Shown piece after piece: positions 1-6,307 of a stretch of 9,858 nucleotides of DNA. The stretch is from Prevotellaceae bacterium (lineage in GTDB: Bacteria; Bacteroidota; Bacteroidia; Bacteroidales; UBA932). How positions within the stretch are numbered: the stretch's first letter is position 1; each line of letters starts with the position of its first letter. Position numbers and translations under genes: made by a program. The notes below the pieces were generated by a model. The model was not told the origin of the DNA. It was given only the letters and a program-made list of their open reading frames with translations, and made no database searches. Location: contig JAISDK010000189.1 in assembly GCA_031264875.1 (NCBI GenBank), forward strand, positions 1 through 9,858, read 5' to 3'.

Positions 1-291
1 CCGCTTTGCCGTATCTACTCCATTGGGCGCTATGCCGTGCAGACATTTCACCCAGTTATGCATGGGTACATATATCGCTCCGTTGTCGGCGGTTGGTCCG
101 TCGGCGGCAGCAATCTCTCCTCTTTCCCCCTCATAACTATCCGGATATCCTCCGTTTACGGGTATCAAATCCTCTCCGACAATTCCTGCAAACAGATTGC
201 TCGGATCGTCAAACGTCCAGTACCCTGCGGCAGTTTCCAGTATCGAAGAAGTTGAAATGATGTAGGTTGCCGTATCCATGCCATTCGACAT
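1..291 (-). CDS. LamG-like (concanavalin-fold) domain protein, N-terminal part, runs off left edge
   Basis: From an ATG at 289-291 the frame stays open for 97 codons to base 1, so the gene continues outside the window. Residues 23-30 (GYWTFDDP), the DGPTADNGAI stretch at 64-73 and HGIAPNG at 85-91 resemble the opening of LamG/jellyroll domains in Bacteroidales surface proteins, which usually bind glycans or act as adhesins. This assignment is from recall of the family pattern. A stop (TAA, 298-300) lies three codons upstream, and the ribD stop is in the same frame 27 nt before the ATG. No signal peptide or lipobox precedes the domain: only 22 mostly polar residues come before the GYW motif. 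Family members are normally exported, so the gene may be 5'-truncated, or the start or frame may be disturbed. It lies 24 nt after ribD on the same strand. The domain call is fairly firm; the integrity of the gene is doubtful. Confidence 0.6.
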   Translation of the reverse strand, partial: MSNGMDTATYIISTSSILETAAGYWTFDDPSNLFAGIVGEDLIPVNGGYPDSYEGERGEIAAADGPTADNGAIYVPMHNWVKCLHGIAPNGVDTAKR

Positions 292-315
292 AAAACATTA
301 CCCTGTCAGGAGTTG

Positions 316-1356
316 CTAATCTCTCAACTGTTGCCGTATAATATTTGAGCGTAAAGTTTCCGAGGCCGTAAATTTATCGGGTACAGCAGGGGCTTTTACT
401 CCTTTTTTCAGAAGGAAATCTCCTGTAAATGTTATTATTTCGTCCCATAATCCGAGTTTTATGAAACTGTCGAGCAGCGTTGCTCCCCCTTCGACAATCA
501 GGGACTGTATTTTTCTGTCATACAATGTTTCCATAATCTGCATTAAATCGGTACACAGTACAGTTTCCGCATTGTTACCATAATTTACCCCGCAATTTTC
601 AGTAAACACAATCGACTTTGCCTCATCATTGAATATGTTATATTTATGATTCAGTATTCCATGACGGTCAACAGTTATGCGCAACGGATTTTTGCCATAC
701 CAGCAGCGGTTTGTCAGGCTCGGATTGTCCATAACTATTGTGTTTGTCCCTGCCATTATTGCCTGATACTGGCTTCGCCAGTGATGATCAACTATTTGTG
801 TCAGGCTGTTCGAAATTCTTGCAGGAGGAATTTCGGGTGTTTTTCTGTCGGAATCAATGAATCCGTCGGGAGTTTGCGCCCATTTCAGCAGGATATACGG
901 ACGTTTTTTCTCGTGATACGTGTAAAAAAAACTGTTTAGCCGTCGGGCTTCATCTTCCAGAACTCCCGTGACGGTTGCAATTCCGGCTTCATTGAGAGCC
1001 TTTATTCCTTTACCGTTGACTTTTGAAGACGTATCCAGGGCTGCTACAACGACGCGGGGAATACCGGCAGATATTATTTTTTCGGTACACGGCGGCGTCT
1101 TCCCGAAATGGCAGCAAGGTTCGAGATTTACATATAAAGTACACTTTTTCAATATCTCCGGATCGCTTACTTTTGATATTGCATCCGGTTCGGCATGTGG
1201 AGCGCCGTAAAAAGCATGTTTGCCTTCGGCAATTATCCTGTCCTCATATATTAGCACAGCGCCTACCATAGGGTTGGGATATGTTAAACCCTCGGCTGAT
1301 GATGCCAGTTCCAGACATCTGCGCATGTATATTTCCGATATTCTATTAGTTGTCAT
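316..1356 (-). CDS. ribD: RibD: diaminohydroxyphosphoribosylaminopyrimidine deaminase / 5-amino-6-(5-phosphoribosylamino)uracil reductase
   Basis: Bifunctional riboflavin-biosynthesis enzyme of the cytoplasm. It deaminates the pyrimidine product of GTP cyclohydrolase II and then reduces the ribosyl side chain with NADPH. The 346-aa length is normal. The N-terminal cytidine-deaminase-like domain (about 8-145) has PNPMVGAV at 27-34, the zinc/catalytic motif HAE at 54-56, and LEPCCHFGKTPPC at 78-90, which gives zinc ligands H54, C81 and C90. The C-terminal reductase domain (about 150-340) has LKWAQTPDGFID (157-168), GTNTIVMDNPSLTNR (203-217) and VEGGATLLDSFI (288-299). I chose the ATG at 1354-1356; a TTG one codon upstream is also in frame. 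The ATG overlaps the stop of the preceding methyltransferase by one base (TGATG), a typical arrangement for coupled translation. No other riboflavin genes and no FMN-riboswitch-like leader are visible here. Identification is firm. Confidence 0.95.
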   Translation of the reverse strand: MTTNRISEIYMRRCLELASSAEGLTYPNPMVGAVLIYEDRIIAEGKHAFYGAPHAEPDAISKVSDPEILKKCTLYVNLEPCCHFGKTPPCTEKIISAGIPRVVVAALDTSSKVNGKGIKALNEAGIATVTGVLEDEARRLNSFFYTYHEKKRPYILLKWAQTPDGFIDSDRKTPEIPPARISNSLTQIVDHHWRSQYQAIMAGTNTIVMDNPSLTNRCWYGKNPLRITVDRHGILNHKYNIFNDEAKSIVFTENCGVNYGNNAETVLCTDLMQIMETLYDRKIQSLIVEGGATLLDSFIKLGLWDEIITFTGDFLLKKGVKAPAVPDKFTASETLRSNIIRQQLRD

Positions 1357-2102
1357 CAATAATTTCTCCTTCTAAATTCACTGCATGTAATTGCCGTAGC
1401 CATGGCAACATTCAACGACTCGGCAGCGTTGCGTGCAAAAGCCGGAATCAGCAGTTTCCGCGATATCAGTCCGGCAATTTCCCGAGAAATTCCTTTGCCT
1501 TCGTTTCCCATTACGATTATCCCGTTTTCGGAAAGTTCTGTTTCATAAATGTTTTCTCCTTCGAGAAAAGTTCCATATATGTGATTTTCTCCGCTTGCCG
1601 ACTTAAGGAACGGATACAAATCGGTGTAAATAATATTTATCCTTGTGAGCGATCCCATTGTAGCCTGCACTGTTTTAGGCCCGTAAGCATCGGCTGTAAA
1701 AAGAGAGCATACTATATGGTTTATTCCAAACCAGTCGGCTAACCGGATTATTGTACCAAGATTTCCGGGATCCTGAATATCATCCAGCGCCAGTATCAAT
1801 TCATTACAGGGAAACGCTTTTATTTCTGCCGACGGAATTTCCACGATGGCCAAAACCGCAGACGCCGTTTTCAGATTGCTGATTTGCTGCATATCCATCA
1901 GGGTGATTTTTTTAGTATCCGGATGTCTGTTCGAGAAATCATATTCCCCTGTGTAATAAACTTTGTGGACGTTAAATGAAGAAGCGAGAAATTCCTCTAC
2001 GGATTTCTCGCCTTCAACAGTAAAAAGCCGCTCTCTGTCCCGATATTTTTTTAACGCTAATGATTTTATGTATTTCTTTTCCTGTTTGCCAATACTCTCC
2101 AC
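1356..2102 (-). CDS. SpoU/TrmH-family (SPOUT) RNA 2'-O-methyltransferase
   Basis: Expected to transfer a methyl group from S-adenosylmethionine to a ribose 2'-OH in rRNA or tRNA. The exact target cannot be read from the sequence; the layout resembles the RlmB/TsnR-like branch annotated simply as RNA methyltransferase in Bacteroidales. Residues about 5-90 form the SpoU substrate-binding domain (LFTVEGEKSVEEF at 26-38). The knotted catalytic domain follows with all three SPOUT motifs: motif 1 LDDIQDPGNLGTIIRLAD (106-123; N114 and R120 conserved), motif 2 IVMGNEGKGIS (196-206), and motif 3 IPAFARNAAESLNVAMATAI (219-238; S229 and N231 conserved). The start is GTG at 2100-2102; no in-frame ATG lies between it and the upstream symporter gene. 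It sits 26 nt after that gene and overlaps ribD by one base. Length (248 aa) is usual for the family. Confidence 0.9.
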   Translation of the reverse strand: MESIGKQEKKYIKSLALKKYRDRERLFTVEGEKSVEEFLASSFNVHKVYYTGEYDFSNRHPDTKKITLMDMQQISNLKTASAVLAIVEIPSAEIKAFPCNELILALDDIQDPGNLGTIIRLADWFGINHIVCSLFTADAYGPKTVQATMGSLTRINIIYTDLYPFLKSASGENHIYGTFLEGENIYETELSENGIIVMGNEGKGISREIAGLISRKLLIPAFARNAAESLNVAMATAITCSEFRRRNY

Positions 2103-2128
2103 AATCCGTTCTGTTTCCTGTGCCGGAC

Positions 2129-3592
2129 TTATAAATCGGTCACAATTTTAAATTTCGGAACCAGGATTTTCATCACCACCCAGGCAACGATGTATGCCAG
2201 CGCACACACGGCAAACAAAATTCCGTATCCTGTTTCTATCCGGTTCAACAGCTTGAAATGATCAAGTAAAAGACCTGCGCTCCATGCGATTAACATGCCT
2301 CCGAAAGCTCCTGCCATGCCCCCTATTCCGGTAACGGAAGCAACTGCTTTTTTGGGGAACATGTCCGACACGGTAGTGAAAATGTTTGCAGACCATGCCT
2401 GATGTCCGGCACATGCCAAACCTATAAGCAAAACTGCATACCATGTATTGATTTGACCAACATACTGCGCTGCCAAAACGCTGAGAGGCAGAAGTGCATA
2501 TATCAGCATGGAGGTCATACGCGCAGTATATACCGTTTTTCCCCTGTTTACAAAATATTTGGGTAACCATCCGCCAAACACGCTTCCTACGGTGGATATT
2601 GTATATACCACCGCAACAGCCACTGGCCATATTATTAGGCTGACGTCCTGTAGCTTATCGAGTATTTCCGAATTTGAAAACATATTAGAAAACTTTGTTG
2701 TTTCATTTAATGCTGTTTCAAGGGAAACGCCGTCGGGCAAACCGTTTGGATAAGCCGCCAGAAGTTTTGCTTTGTTGTCGCCATTGAGAAAGCCGGGTAG
2801 CCAGAACAAGTAAAACCACCAGACCGGGTCTGTCAGGAACTTTCCAAAGAAAAACGACCATGTCTGTCGGTATGTAAGTAATTTAATCCATTTTATTTGT
2901 TTGGAGGCATGTTCTGCCGCGCTGTTTTTTGACTGCTGTTCATCGCGGTCACTGTGAATAAAATCGTATTCTGCCTGCTTTAATTTGCCTTCCTTCAATT
3001 TTTCGGCAGGAGACTTGTAGGTAAACCACCAAAATGCAAGCCACACAAGCCCGATTGCTCCGGTAGCGACAAATGCCCATTCCCATCCCCAGTTAACTGC
3101 AATCCAGGGGACGCACAGTGGAGCGACAATGGAGCCAATGTTTGCGCCGGAATTGTATATGCCGGTTGCAAAAGCCCGTTCTTTCTTGGGAAACCATTCA
3201 GCTATAGCCTTATTTGCAGCAGGAAAATTTCCGGCTTCAGTAACGCCGAGGAAAGCTCTTGCAGCGCCGAATGAAAATGTGTTGCGTGCCAGTCCATGCA
3301 CCATTGCGGCAATACTCCATCCCAGCAGAGATAAAAAGTAGCCTGCTTTTGTGCCTGTCTTATCAATAACGCGGCCTATTCCCAGCAATCCCAGCGCATA
3401 CGCTAATTGAAATGCCATAACGATATGCGAAAAGTCTGTTTCCGACCATTGCATTTCGACTTCGAGAGTTGATTTCAGCAACCCAAGCACATTTCTGTCC
3501 AAATAATTGATAGTGGTCGCAAAAAATACAAGCGCACAAATTGTCCACCTGTAATTTCCTATTTTTTCATTTATCTCATTAAACTTTCCCAT
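2129..3592 (-). CDS. MFS transporter, ExuT-like hexuronate:H+ symporter (ACS family)
   Basis: Inner-membrane major-facilitator protein of the anion:cation symporter family, likely importing hexuronates or related sugar acids. Residues below count from the ATG at 3592 (487 aa); a GTG four codons upstream is also possible. The first membrane helix ends in TTINYLDR (26-33), a hallmark of ExuT-type carriers. The MFS A-motif is GRVIDKTGTK (73-82), and about 12 hydrophobic segments can be picked out. GVTEAGNFPAANKAIAEWFP (116-135) is also typical of the family. The central cytoplasmic loop is charged and glutamine-rich (about 196-232). Between WWFYLFWLPGFL (258-269) and the next helix (about 317) lies an unusually long polar stretch of about 47 residues. 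The gene is 18 nt downstream of the aldolase, so it belongs with the sugar-acid module. The exact substrate (galacturonate, glucuronate, an unsaturated uronate or KDG) is not determined. Confidence 0.88.
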   Translation of the reverse strand: MGKFNEINEKIGNYRWTICALVFFATTINYLDRNVLGLLKSTLEVEMQWSETDFSHIVMAFQLAYALGLLGIGRVIDKTGTKAGYFLSLLGWSIAAMVHGLARNTFSFGAARAFLGVTEAGNFPAANKAIAEWFPKKERAFATGIYNSGANIGSIVAPLCVPWIAVNWGWEWAFVATGAIGLVWLAFWWFTYKSPAEKLKEGKLKQAEYDFIHSDRDEQQSKNSAAEHASKQIKWIKLLTYRQTWSFFFGKFLTDPVWWFYLFWLPGFLNGDNKAKLLAAYPNGLPDGVSLETALNETTKFSNMFSNSEILDKLQDVSLIIWPVAVAVVYTISTVGSVFGGWLPKYFVNRGKTVYTARMTSMLIYALLPLSVLAAQYVGQINTWYAVLLIGLACAGHQAWSANIFTTVSDMFPKKAVASVTGIGGMAGAFGGMLIAWSAGLLLDHFKLLNRIETGYGILFAVCALAYIVAWVVMKILVPKFKIVTDL

Positions 3593-3610
3593 ATTATTTT
3601 TCACAGGCTT

Positions 3611-4282
3611 TTATTTGCGTATTTTATTTATTATTGATAACACATTTTTACATATATCTGTTATTTTGCCCCAGTCGCCGCTCGCAACCGTTTCTTTCGG
3701 AAACAGTGATGAACCTATTCCTACACAATCGACTCCGGCTTTGAACCATTGCGAGAGATTTTCTTCGGTAGTTTCGACGCCTCCGGTCACCATAACCCTT
3801 GTCCACGGCATTGGCGCTTTAATGTTTTTAACAAACGAAGGGCCTCCGACATTTCCGGCTGGAAAAATTTTTACGATTTCAGCGCCCAGTTCCTGTGCAT
3901 AACCGATTTCACTCACCGAACCGCATCCGGGAATGTATGCTATCTGTCTGCGATTGCACACTTTAAAGACATCTGGATTCAACGAGGGTCCCACTGCAAA
4001 ATTGGCTCCGCACTGTATGTACAGCGCCGCTGTAGGAGCATCGACAATGGTTCCAACGCCTAAGATCATTCCGGGACATTCCACCGCTGCCCATTTCTCT
4101 AACCGGGCAAAAATTTCATGGGCGAAATCGCCGCGATTAGTAAATTCGAAAACCTGAATGCCAGCTGAATAACATGCGTGCAACGCATGCTGCATTACCT
4201 CAACATCCTTGTGATAGAATATGGGAAGCATCCCTGTTTCGAATATTTTCTGACACACTTGTATTCTTGTATATCTTGCCAT
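3611..4282 (-). CDS. eda: Bifunctional 4-hydroxy-2-oxoglutarate aldolase / 2-dehydro-3-deoxy-phosphogluconate aldolase
   Basis: Class I aldolase that splits KDPG into pyruvate and glyceraldehyde-3-phosphate, the last step of hexuronate catabolism and of the Entner-Doudoroff route. The TIM-barrel protein (223 aa) keeps the expected sites: E46 in VFEFTNRG (44-51) as acid/base, GVGT (75-78), PGCGSVSE (118-125), the Schiff-base lysine K138 in IVKIFPAGN (136-144), and phosphate-binding segments TGGVE (166-170) and VGIGSS (187-192). Bacterial KHG/KDPG aldolases range from about 200 to 225 residues, and the FTNRG / PGCGSVSE variants fit the Bacteroidota form. It lies 31 nt after the SDR gene and 18 nt before the symporter ATG, so it is probably in the same transcript. 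A KDG kinase, needed to make its substrate from KDG, is absent from the window. Confidence 0.93.
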   Translation of the reverse strand: MARYTRIQVCQKIFETGMLPIFYHKDVEVMQHALHACYSAGIQVFEFTNRGDFAHEIFARLEKWAAVECPGMILGVGTIVDAPTAALYIQCGANFAVGPSLNPDVFKVCNRRQIAYIPGCGSVSEIGYAQELGAEIVKIFPAGNVGGPSFVKNIKAPMPWTRVMVTGGVETTEENLSQWFKAGVDCVGIGSSLFPKETVASGDWGKITDICKNVLSIINKIRK

Positions 4283-4313
4283 ATATGTTTAATTTATATA
4301 TTTGAATTACAGA

Positions 4314-5096
4314 TTATTTCGGTTGTTTGCCTATGTATGCAAGGATGCCTCCGTCCACGTAAAGGATATGACCGTTTACAAAGTCCGACGCCGAAGAAGC
4401 AAGAAATATAGCCGGTCCCTCCAGGTCTTCGGTAGTACCCCAGCGTGCTGCAGGCGTTTTCGCAATTATAAACTCATTGAACGGATGCCCTTTTTCACGT
4501 AAAGGCGCTGTCTGTGGAGTGGCTATGTATCCTGGTCCTATGCCGTTTACCTGAATGTTGTATTCAGCCCATTCACAGGCAAGGTTTTTTGTCAGCATCT
4601 TCAAACCGCCTTTTGCCGCCGCATAAGCCGACACGGTTTCCCTGCCCAGCTCGCTCATCATCGAGCAGATATTGATTATCTTTCCTCCTCCTTTTTCTAT
4701 CATTCCGGGAGCCACGGCTTTGGATACGATAAACGGACCAATAAGATCAACGTCAATCACCTGGCGAAATTCACCCGCCGCCATGTTCAGTACGGGAATA
4801 CGTTTTATTATACCTGCATTATTCACCAGAATATCAACTGTTCCAACTTCTGACGCGATTTTTGATACTGTTTCTGTGACTTCCTCTTCGCTTGTAACAT
4901 CACACACGTACCCGCGAACGGTGATTCCAGCCTCTTTGTATGAGGCTATTCCCTTTTGAACCAGGTCGGCGTTTATGTCATTAAACACTATTGTTGCGCC
5001 CTCGCTGTGAAAAGCTTTCGCTATTGCCATTCCTATTCCATAGGAAGCTCCGGTAACGAATGCTGTTTTCCCTTCTAAACTAAATCTTTTGGACAT
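4314..5096 (-). CDS. Short-chain dehydrogenase/reductase, gluconate 5-dehydrogenase / KduD-like
   Basis: Classical NAD(P)-dependent SDR of 260 aa. The Rossmann nucleotide-binding motif is TGASYGIG (15-22), NNAG is at 92-95, the catalytic serine is in INICSMMSE (141-149, S145), and the YxxxK pair is Y158/K162 in SAYAAAKGG. D40 at the end of the second strand (VFNDI) suggests NAD(H) preference, by analogy with other SDRs. C-terminal segments IGPGYIATPQT and AKTPAARWG are typical of enzymes annotated as gluconate 5-dehydrogenase or 2-deoxy-D-gluconate 3-dehydrogenase (IdnO/KduD group). Given the aldolase and hexuronate symporter just downstream, the likely role is reducing a keto-uronate (for example 5-keto-4-deoxyuronate, its isomer, or an alginate-derived DEH) to a KDG-type acid. 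It is the first gene of the run and lies 44 nt downstream of a Bacteroidota -7 box. Family is certain; substrate is inferred. Confidence 0.88.
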   Translation of the reverse strand: MSKRFSLEGKTAFVTGASYGIGMAIAKAFHSEGATIVFNDINADLVQKGIASYKEAGITVRGYVCDVTSEEEVTETVSKIASEVGTVDILVNNAGIIKRIPVLNMAAGEFRQVIDVDLIGPFIVSKAVAPGMIEKGGGKIINICSMMSELGRETVSAYAAAKGGLKMLTKNLACEWAEYNIQVNGIGPGYIATPQTAPLREKGHPFNEFIIAKTPAARWGTTEDLEGPAIFLASSASDFVNGHILYVDGGILAYIGKQPK

Positions 5097-5139
5097 ATTT
5101 TATTCTTTATAAATACAGTAGTTGTATAAAATTTCGGCG

Positions 5140-5169
5140 CAAAGGTATGAAATATTGCTAATATGCAAA
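5140..5169 (-). promoter_or_regulatory. Bacteroidota-type promoter for the sugar-acid gene run
   Basis: Read on the - strand, TACCTTTG (5147 down to 5140) is a perfect match to the Bacteroidota -7 consensus TAnnTTTG. TTTG (5169 down to 5166) sits 18 nt upstream as the -33 element. Transcription would begin near 5133, leaving an untranslated leader of about 36 nt before the SDR start at 5096. The 13 bases TACCTTTGCGCCG at 5147-5135 recur exactly at the tRNA promoter (9442-9454). Confidence 0.75.
5152..5164. promoter_or_regulatory. Candidate operator, palindrome copy 1 (ATATTGCTAATAT)
   Basis: Five-base arms ATATT/AATAT flank a central GCT. The site lies entirely between the -33 and -7 elements of the leftward promoter, where a bound protein would block the polymerase. 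Eleven of its 13 bases match the second copy at 5222-5234. Function as an operator is inferred from position and repetition only. Confidence 0.45.
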
Positions 5170-5221
5170 AAAAGCGTTAAAATTTCGTAAAAAACATGCA
5201 TGGCTTTACTGTTTGAAAAAG

Positions 5222-5234
5222 AAATTGCTAATTT
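5222..5234. promoter_or_regulatory. Candidate operator, palindrome copy 2 (AAATTGCTAATTT)
   Basis: Same layout as the copy at 5152-5164: arms AAATT/AATTT around GCT, with the shared core ATTGCTAAT. It overlaps the -7 box of the rightward promoter (5229-5236). The two centres are 70 bp apart. The regulator that might bind is not identifiable from this window. Confidence 0.45.
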
Positions 5235-5236
5235 TG
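5229..5236 (+). promoter_or_regulatory. Probable -7 box of the promoter for the DUF4783 gene
   Basis: TAATTTTG matches TAnnTTTG exactly. No well-spaced -33 TTTG is present: the nearest, at 5212-5215, leaves only 13 nt, so the promoter may be weak or activator-dependent. A second TAATTTTG at 5280-5287, just before the gene, also lacks a properly spaced -33 element. The first would give a leader of about 65 nt. Confidence 0.45.
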
Positions 5237-5277
5237 CCTTCCAAAAGTGTACATAATTATTATTGTTGATACATTTT

Positions 5278-5298
5278 TTTAATTTTGTCTAAATTAAA
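5278..5298. repeat. AT-rich inverted repeat in the leader of the DUF4783 gene
   Basis: TTTAATTT (5278-5285) and AAATTAAA (5291-5298) are perfect 8-base complements around a TGTCT loop. The right arm ends 10 nt before the ATG at 5309. It could be a weak RNA hairpin near the ribosome entry site, a protein-binding site, or a by-product of AT-rich sequence. Confidence 0.4.
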
Positions 5299-5308
5299 CA
5301 GTAACGAA

Positions 5309-5719
5309 ATGAGATTTTTTTTGATTGCTACTTTTATGATGTTTTCCATACCTGCAATGGTGCAAGGACAGGAAAAAATTGAATGTGAAGAAATTGTAAA
5401 CGCCATTAAAAATGCTCAGGCTACGGAATTATCTCCCTATCTGGCAAATACGGTCGAATGTGATATGTTTGGAAAAAGTAATGTGTACAGCAAAGCCCAA
5501 ACTGTTCAGGTGATGAAAGATTTTTTTACCCAAAATAAACCGAAACAATTCACTGTAAACCACCAGGGCGGACAGGGAGACACAAAGTTTTTCATTGGTA
5601 CGTATAAGACTATCGCCGGTAAAAAATATCGGATATCGTGTTCTGTTAAACAGGAAGCCGGTAAAACCGATATGATTCGACAAATCCGAATCGAAGATTA
5701 TACGGATAATCAGCCATAA
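5309..5719 (+). CDS. DUF4783-family small secreted protein
   Basis: Product of 136 aa from the ATG at 5309; an in-frame TTG at 5285 would add eight polar residues in front of the signal peptide and is unlikely. Residues 1-20 form a signal peptide (MRFFLIATFMM, hydrophobic core, then a short polar end) with probable cleavage near VQG/Q, so the mature protein of about 115 residues is exported. The features NVYSKAQTVQVMKDFF (positions 58-73), NKPKQFTVNHQGGQGD (75-90) and a C-terminal RQIRIED fit the DUF4783 family, which is common in Bacteroidota, predicted to have an NTF2-like fold, and without an assigned biochemical role. Two cysteines occur early (VECD and IECEE). It is transcribed away from the uronate genes across a shared control region and is separated from the next gene by the hairpin-rich gap. 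Family assignment is good; function is unknown. Confidence 0.8.
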   Translation: MRFFLIATFMMFSIPAMVQGQEKIECEEIVNAIKNAQATELSPYLANTVECDMFGKSNVYSKAQTVQVMKDFFTQNKPKQFTVNHQGGQGDTKFFIGTYKTIAGKKYRISCSVKQEAGKTDMIRQIRIEDYTDNQP

Positions 5720-5743
5720 ATTCAATTGAAAATGCTGTAATCC

Positions 5744-5882
5744 CCTTGGCGGCTATCCGCAAGGAGTTGAACTGCTATGCAGTTCCGACAGATAGTAGCC
5801 TGTTATACCCCGAACTGCACTTCGCTTGTTCGGGGTATTATCGATCTCGGACGCCTCGGCGTCATAAGACGCGAAGAATCGC
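5744..5882. repeat. Cluster of short hairpins in the 247-nt gap before the MerR gene
   Basis: The gap 5720-5966 has no credible gene but holds consecutive inverted repeats. CCTTGGCGG/CCGCAAGG spans 5744-5764 (loop CTAT, one bulged G). GAACTGC/GCAGTTC spans 5769-5785 (loop TAT). ATACCCCGAAC/GTTCGGGGTAT spans 5805-5838 (11 bp perfect, 12-nt loop). GACGCC/GGCGTC at 5850-5863 competes with GCGTC/GACGC at 5859-5872. A weaker GCGA/TCGC pair lies at 5871-5882. None is followed by a T-run, so they are not ordinary terminators. A similar cluster follows the tRNA terminator near 9664-9831. Upstream of the MerR gene, TACATTG at 5936-5942 is a near match to a -7 box but lacks one T and a clear -33. Confidence 0.7.
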
Positions 5883-5966
5883 TACATTTTCATCTCACTA
5901 TTTTACCACGAGCGTAGTATAATCATAAATTTCGTACATTTGCGCAGTTAAAACGCAAAATTATAT

Positions 5967-6305
5967 ATGCCGTACAAAGAGCCGAAAGTGGACAAGATTC
6001 AATACTCAATCAGTGAAGTAGCCGCAATGTTCGGGGAAAACATCTCAACGATAAGATACTGGTCGGACAGGTTTGAAGGAATAATAAATCCCTTAAGAAA
6101 CGGAAAAGGCAACAGAATCTTCACCCCCAAAGACCTCGACACATTCAAAATCATATACCATCTCGTTAAAACAGACAAAATGACCATCGACGGCGCTAAA
6201 CAGCGAATCATCGACAACAGAGATGGAGAACTCCGCAAGGCGGAAATAATCAACCGTCTTGAAACCGTGATGACGGAACTGCTTGAAATAAAAAACTCAA
6301 TATAA
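5967..6305 (+). CDS. MerR-family transcriptional regulator (short form)
   Basis: A 112-aa cytoplasmic DNA-binding protein. Residues 12-36 (QYSISEVAAMFG, then STIRYWSDRF) are the winged helix-turn-helix of MerR proteins. GNRIFTPKDL (48-57) is the wing with the family's R-[YF]-x-x-x-D pattern. A short helical tail (about 72-112), rich in charged residues, would form the dimer coiled coil. No C-terminal effector domain or metal-binding cysteines follow, so it belongs to the short MerR group found widely in Bacteroidota, often beside Nif3. It ends 2 nt before the Nif3 start and is surely co-transcribed with it. Its target sites and signal cannot be read from the sequence; it may control this cluster. 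Family assignment is firm, role open. Confidence 0.88.
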   Translation: MPYKEPKVDKIQYSISEVAAMFGENISTIRYWSDRFEGIINPLRNGKGNRIFTPKDLDTFKIIYHLVKTDKMTIDGAKQRIIDNRDGELRKAEIINRLETVMTELLEIKNSI

Positions 6306-6307
6306 CA

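Noticed and set aside
313..320. TTGCTAAT at the ribD stop as a third copy of the putative operator
   Set aside because: Only 8 bases of the core match and the palindromic arms are absent.
3592..3604. GTG at 3604 as the start of the symporter
   Set aside because: The ATG four codons downstream keeps all conserved sequence and is the more likely start, although GTG cannot be excluded.
5805..5838. 11-bp hairpin after the DUF4783 gene as its terminator
   Set aside because: No T-tract follows (TATTATCGAT), and it is one of several neighbouring hairpins, so a simple intrinsic terminator is not supported.
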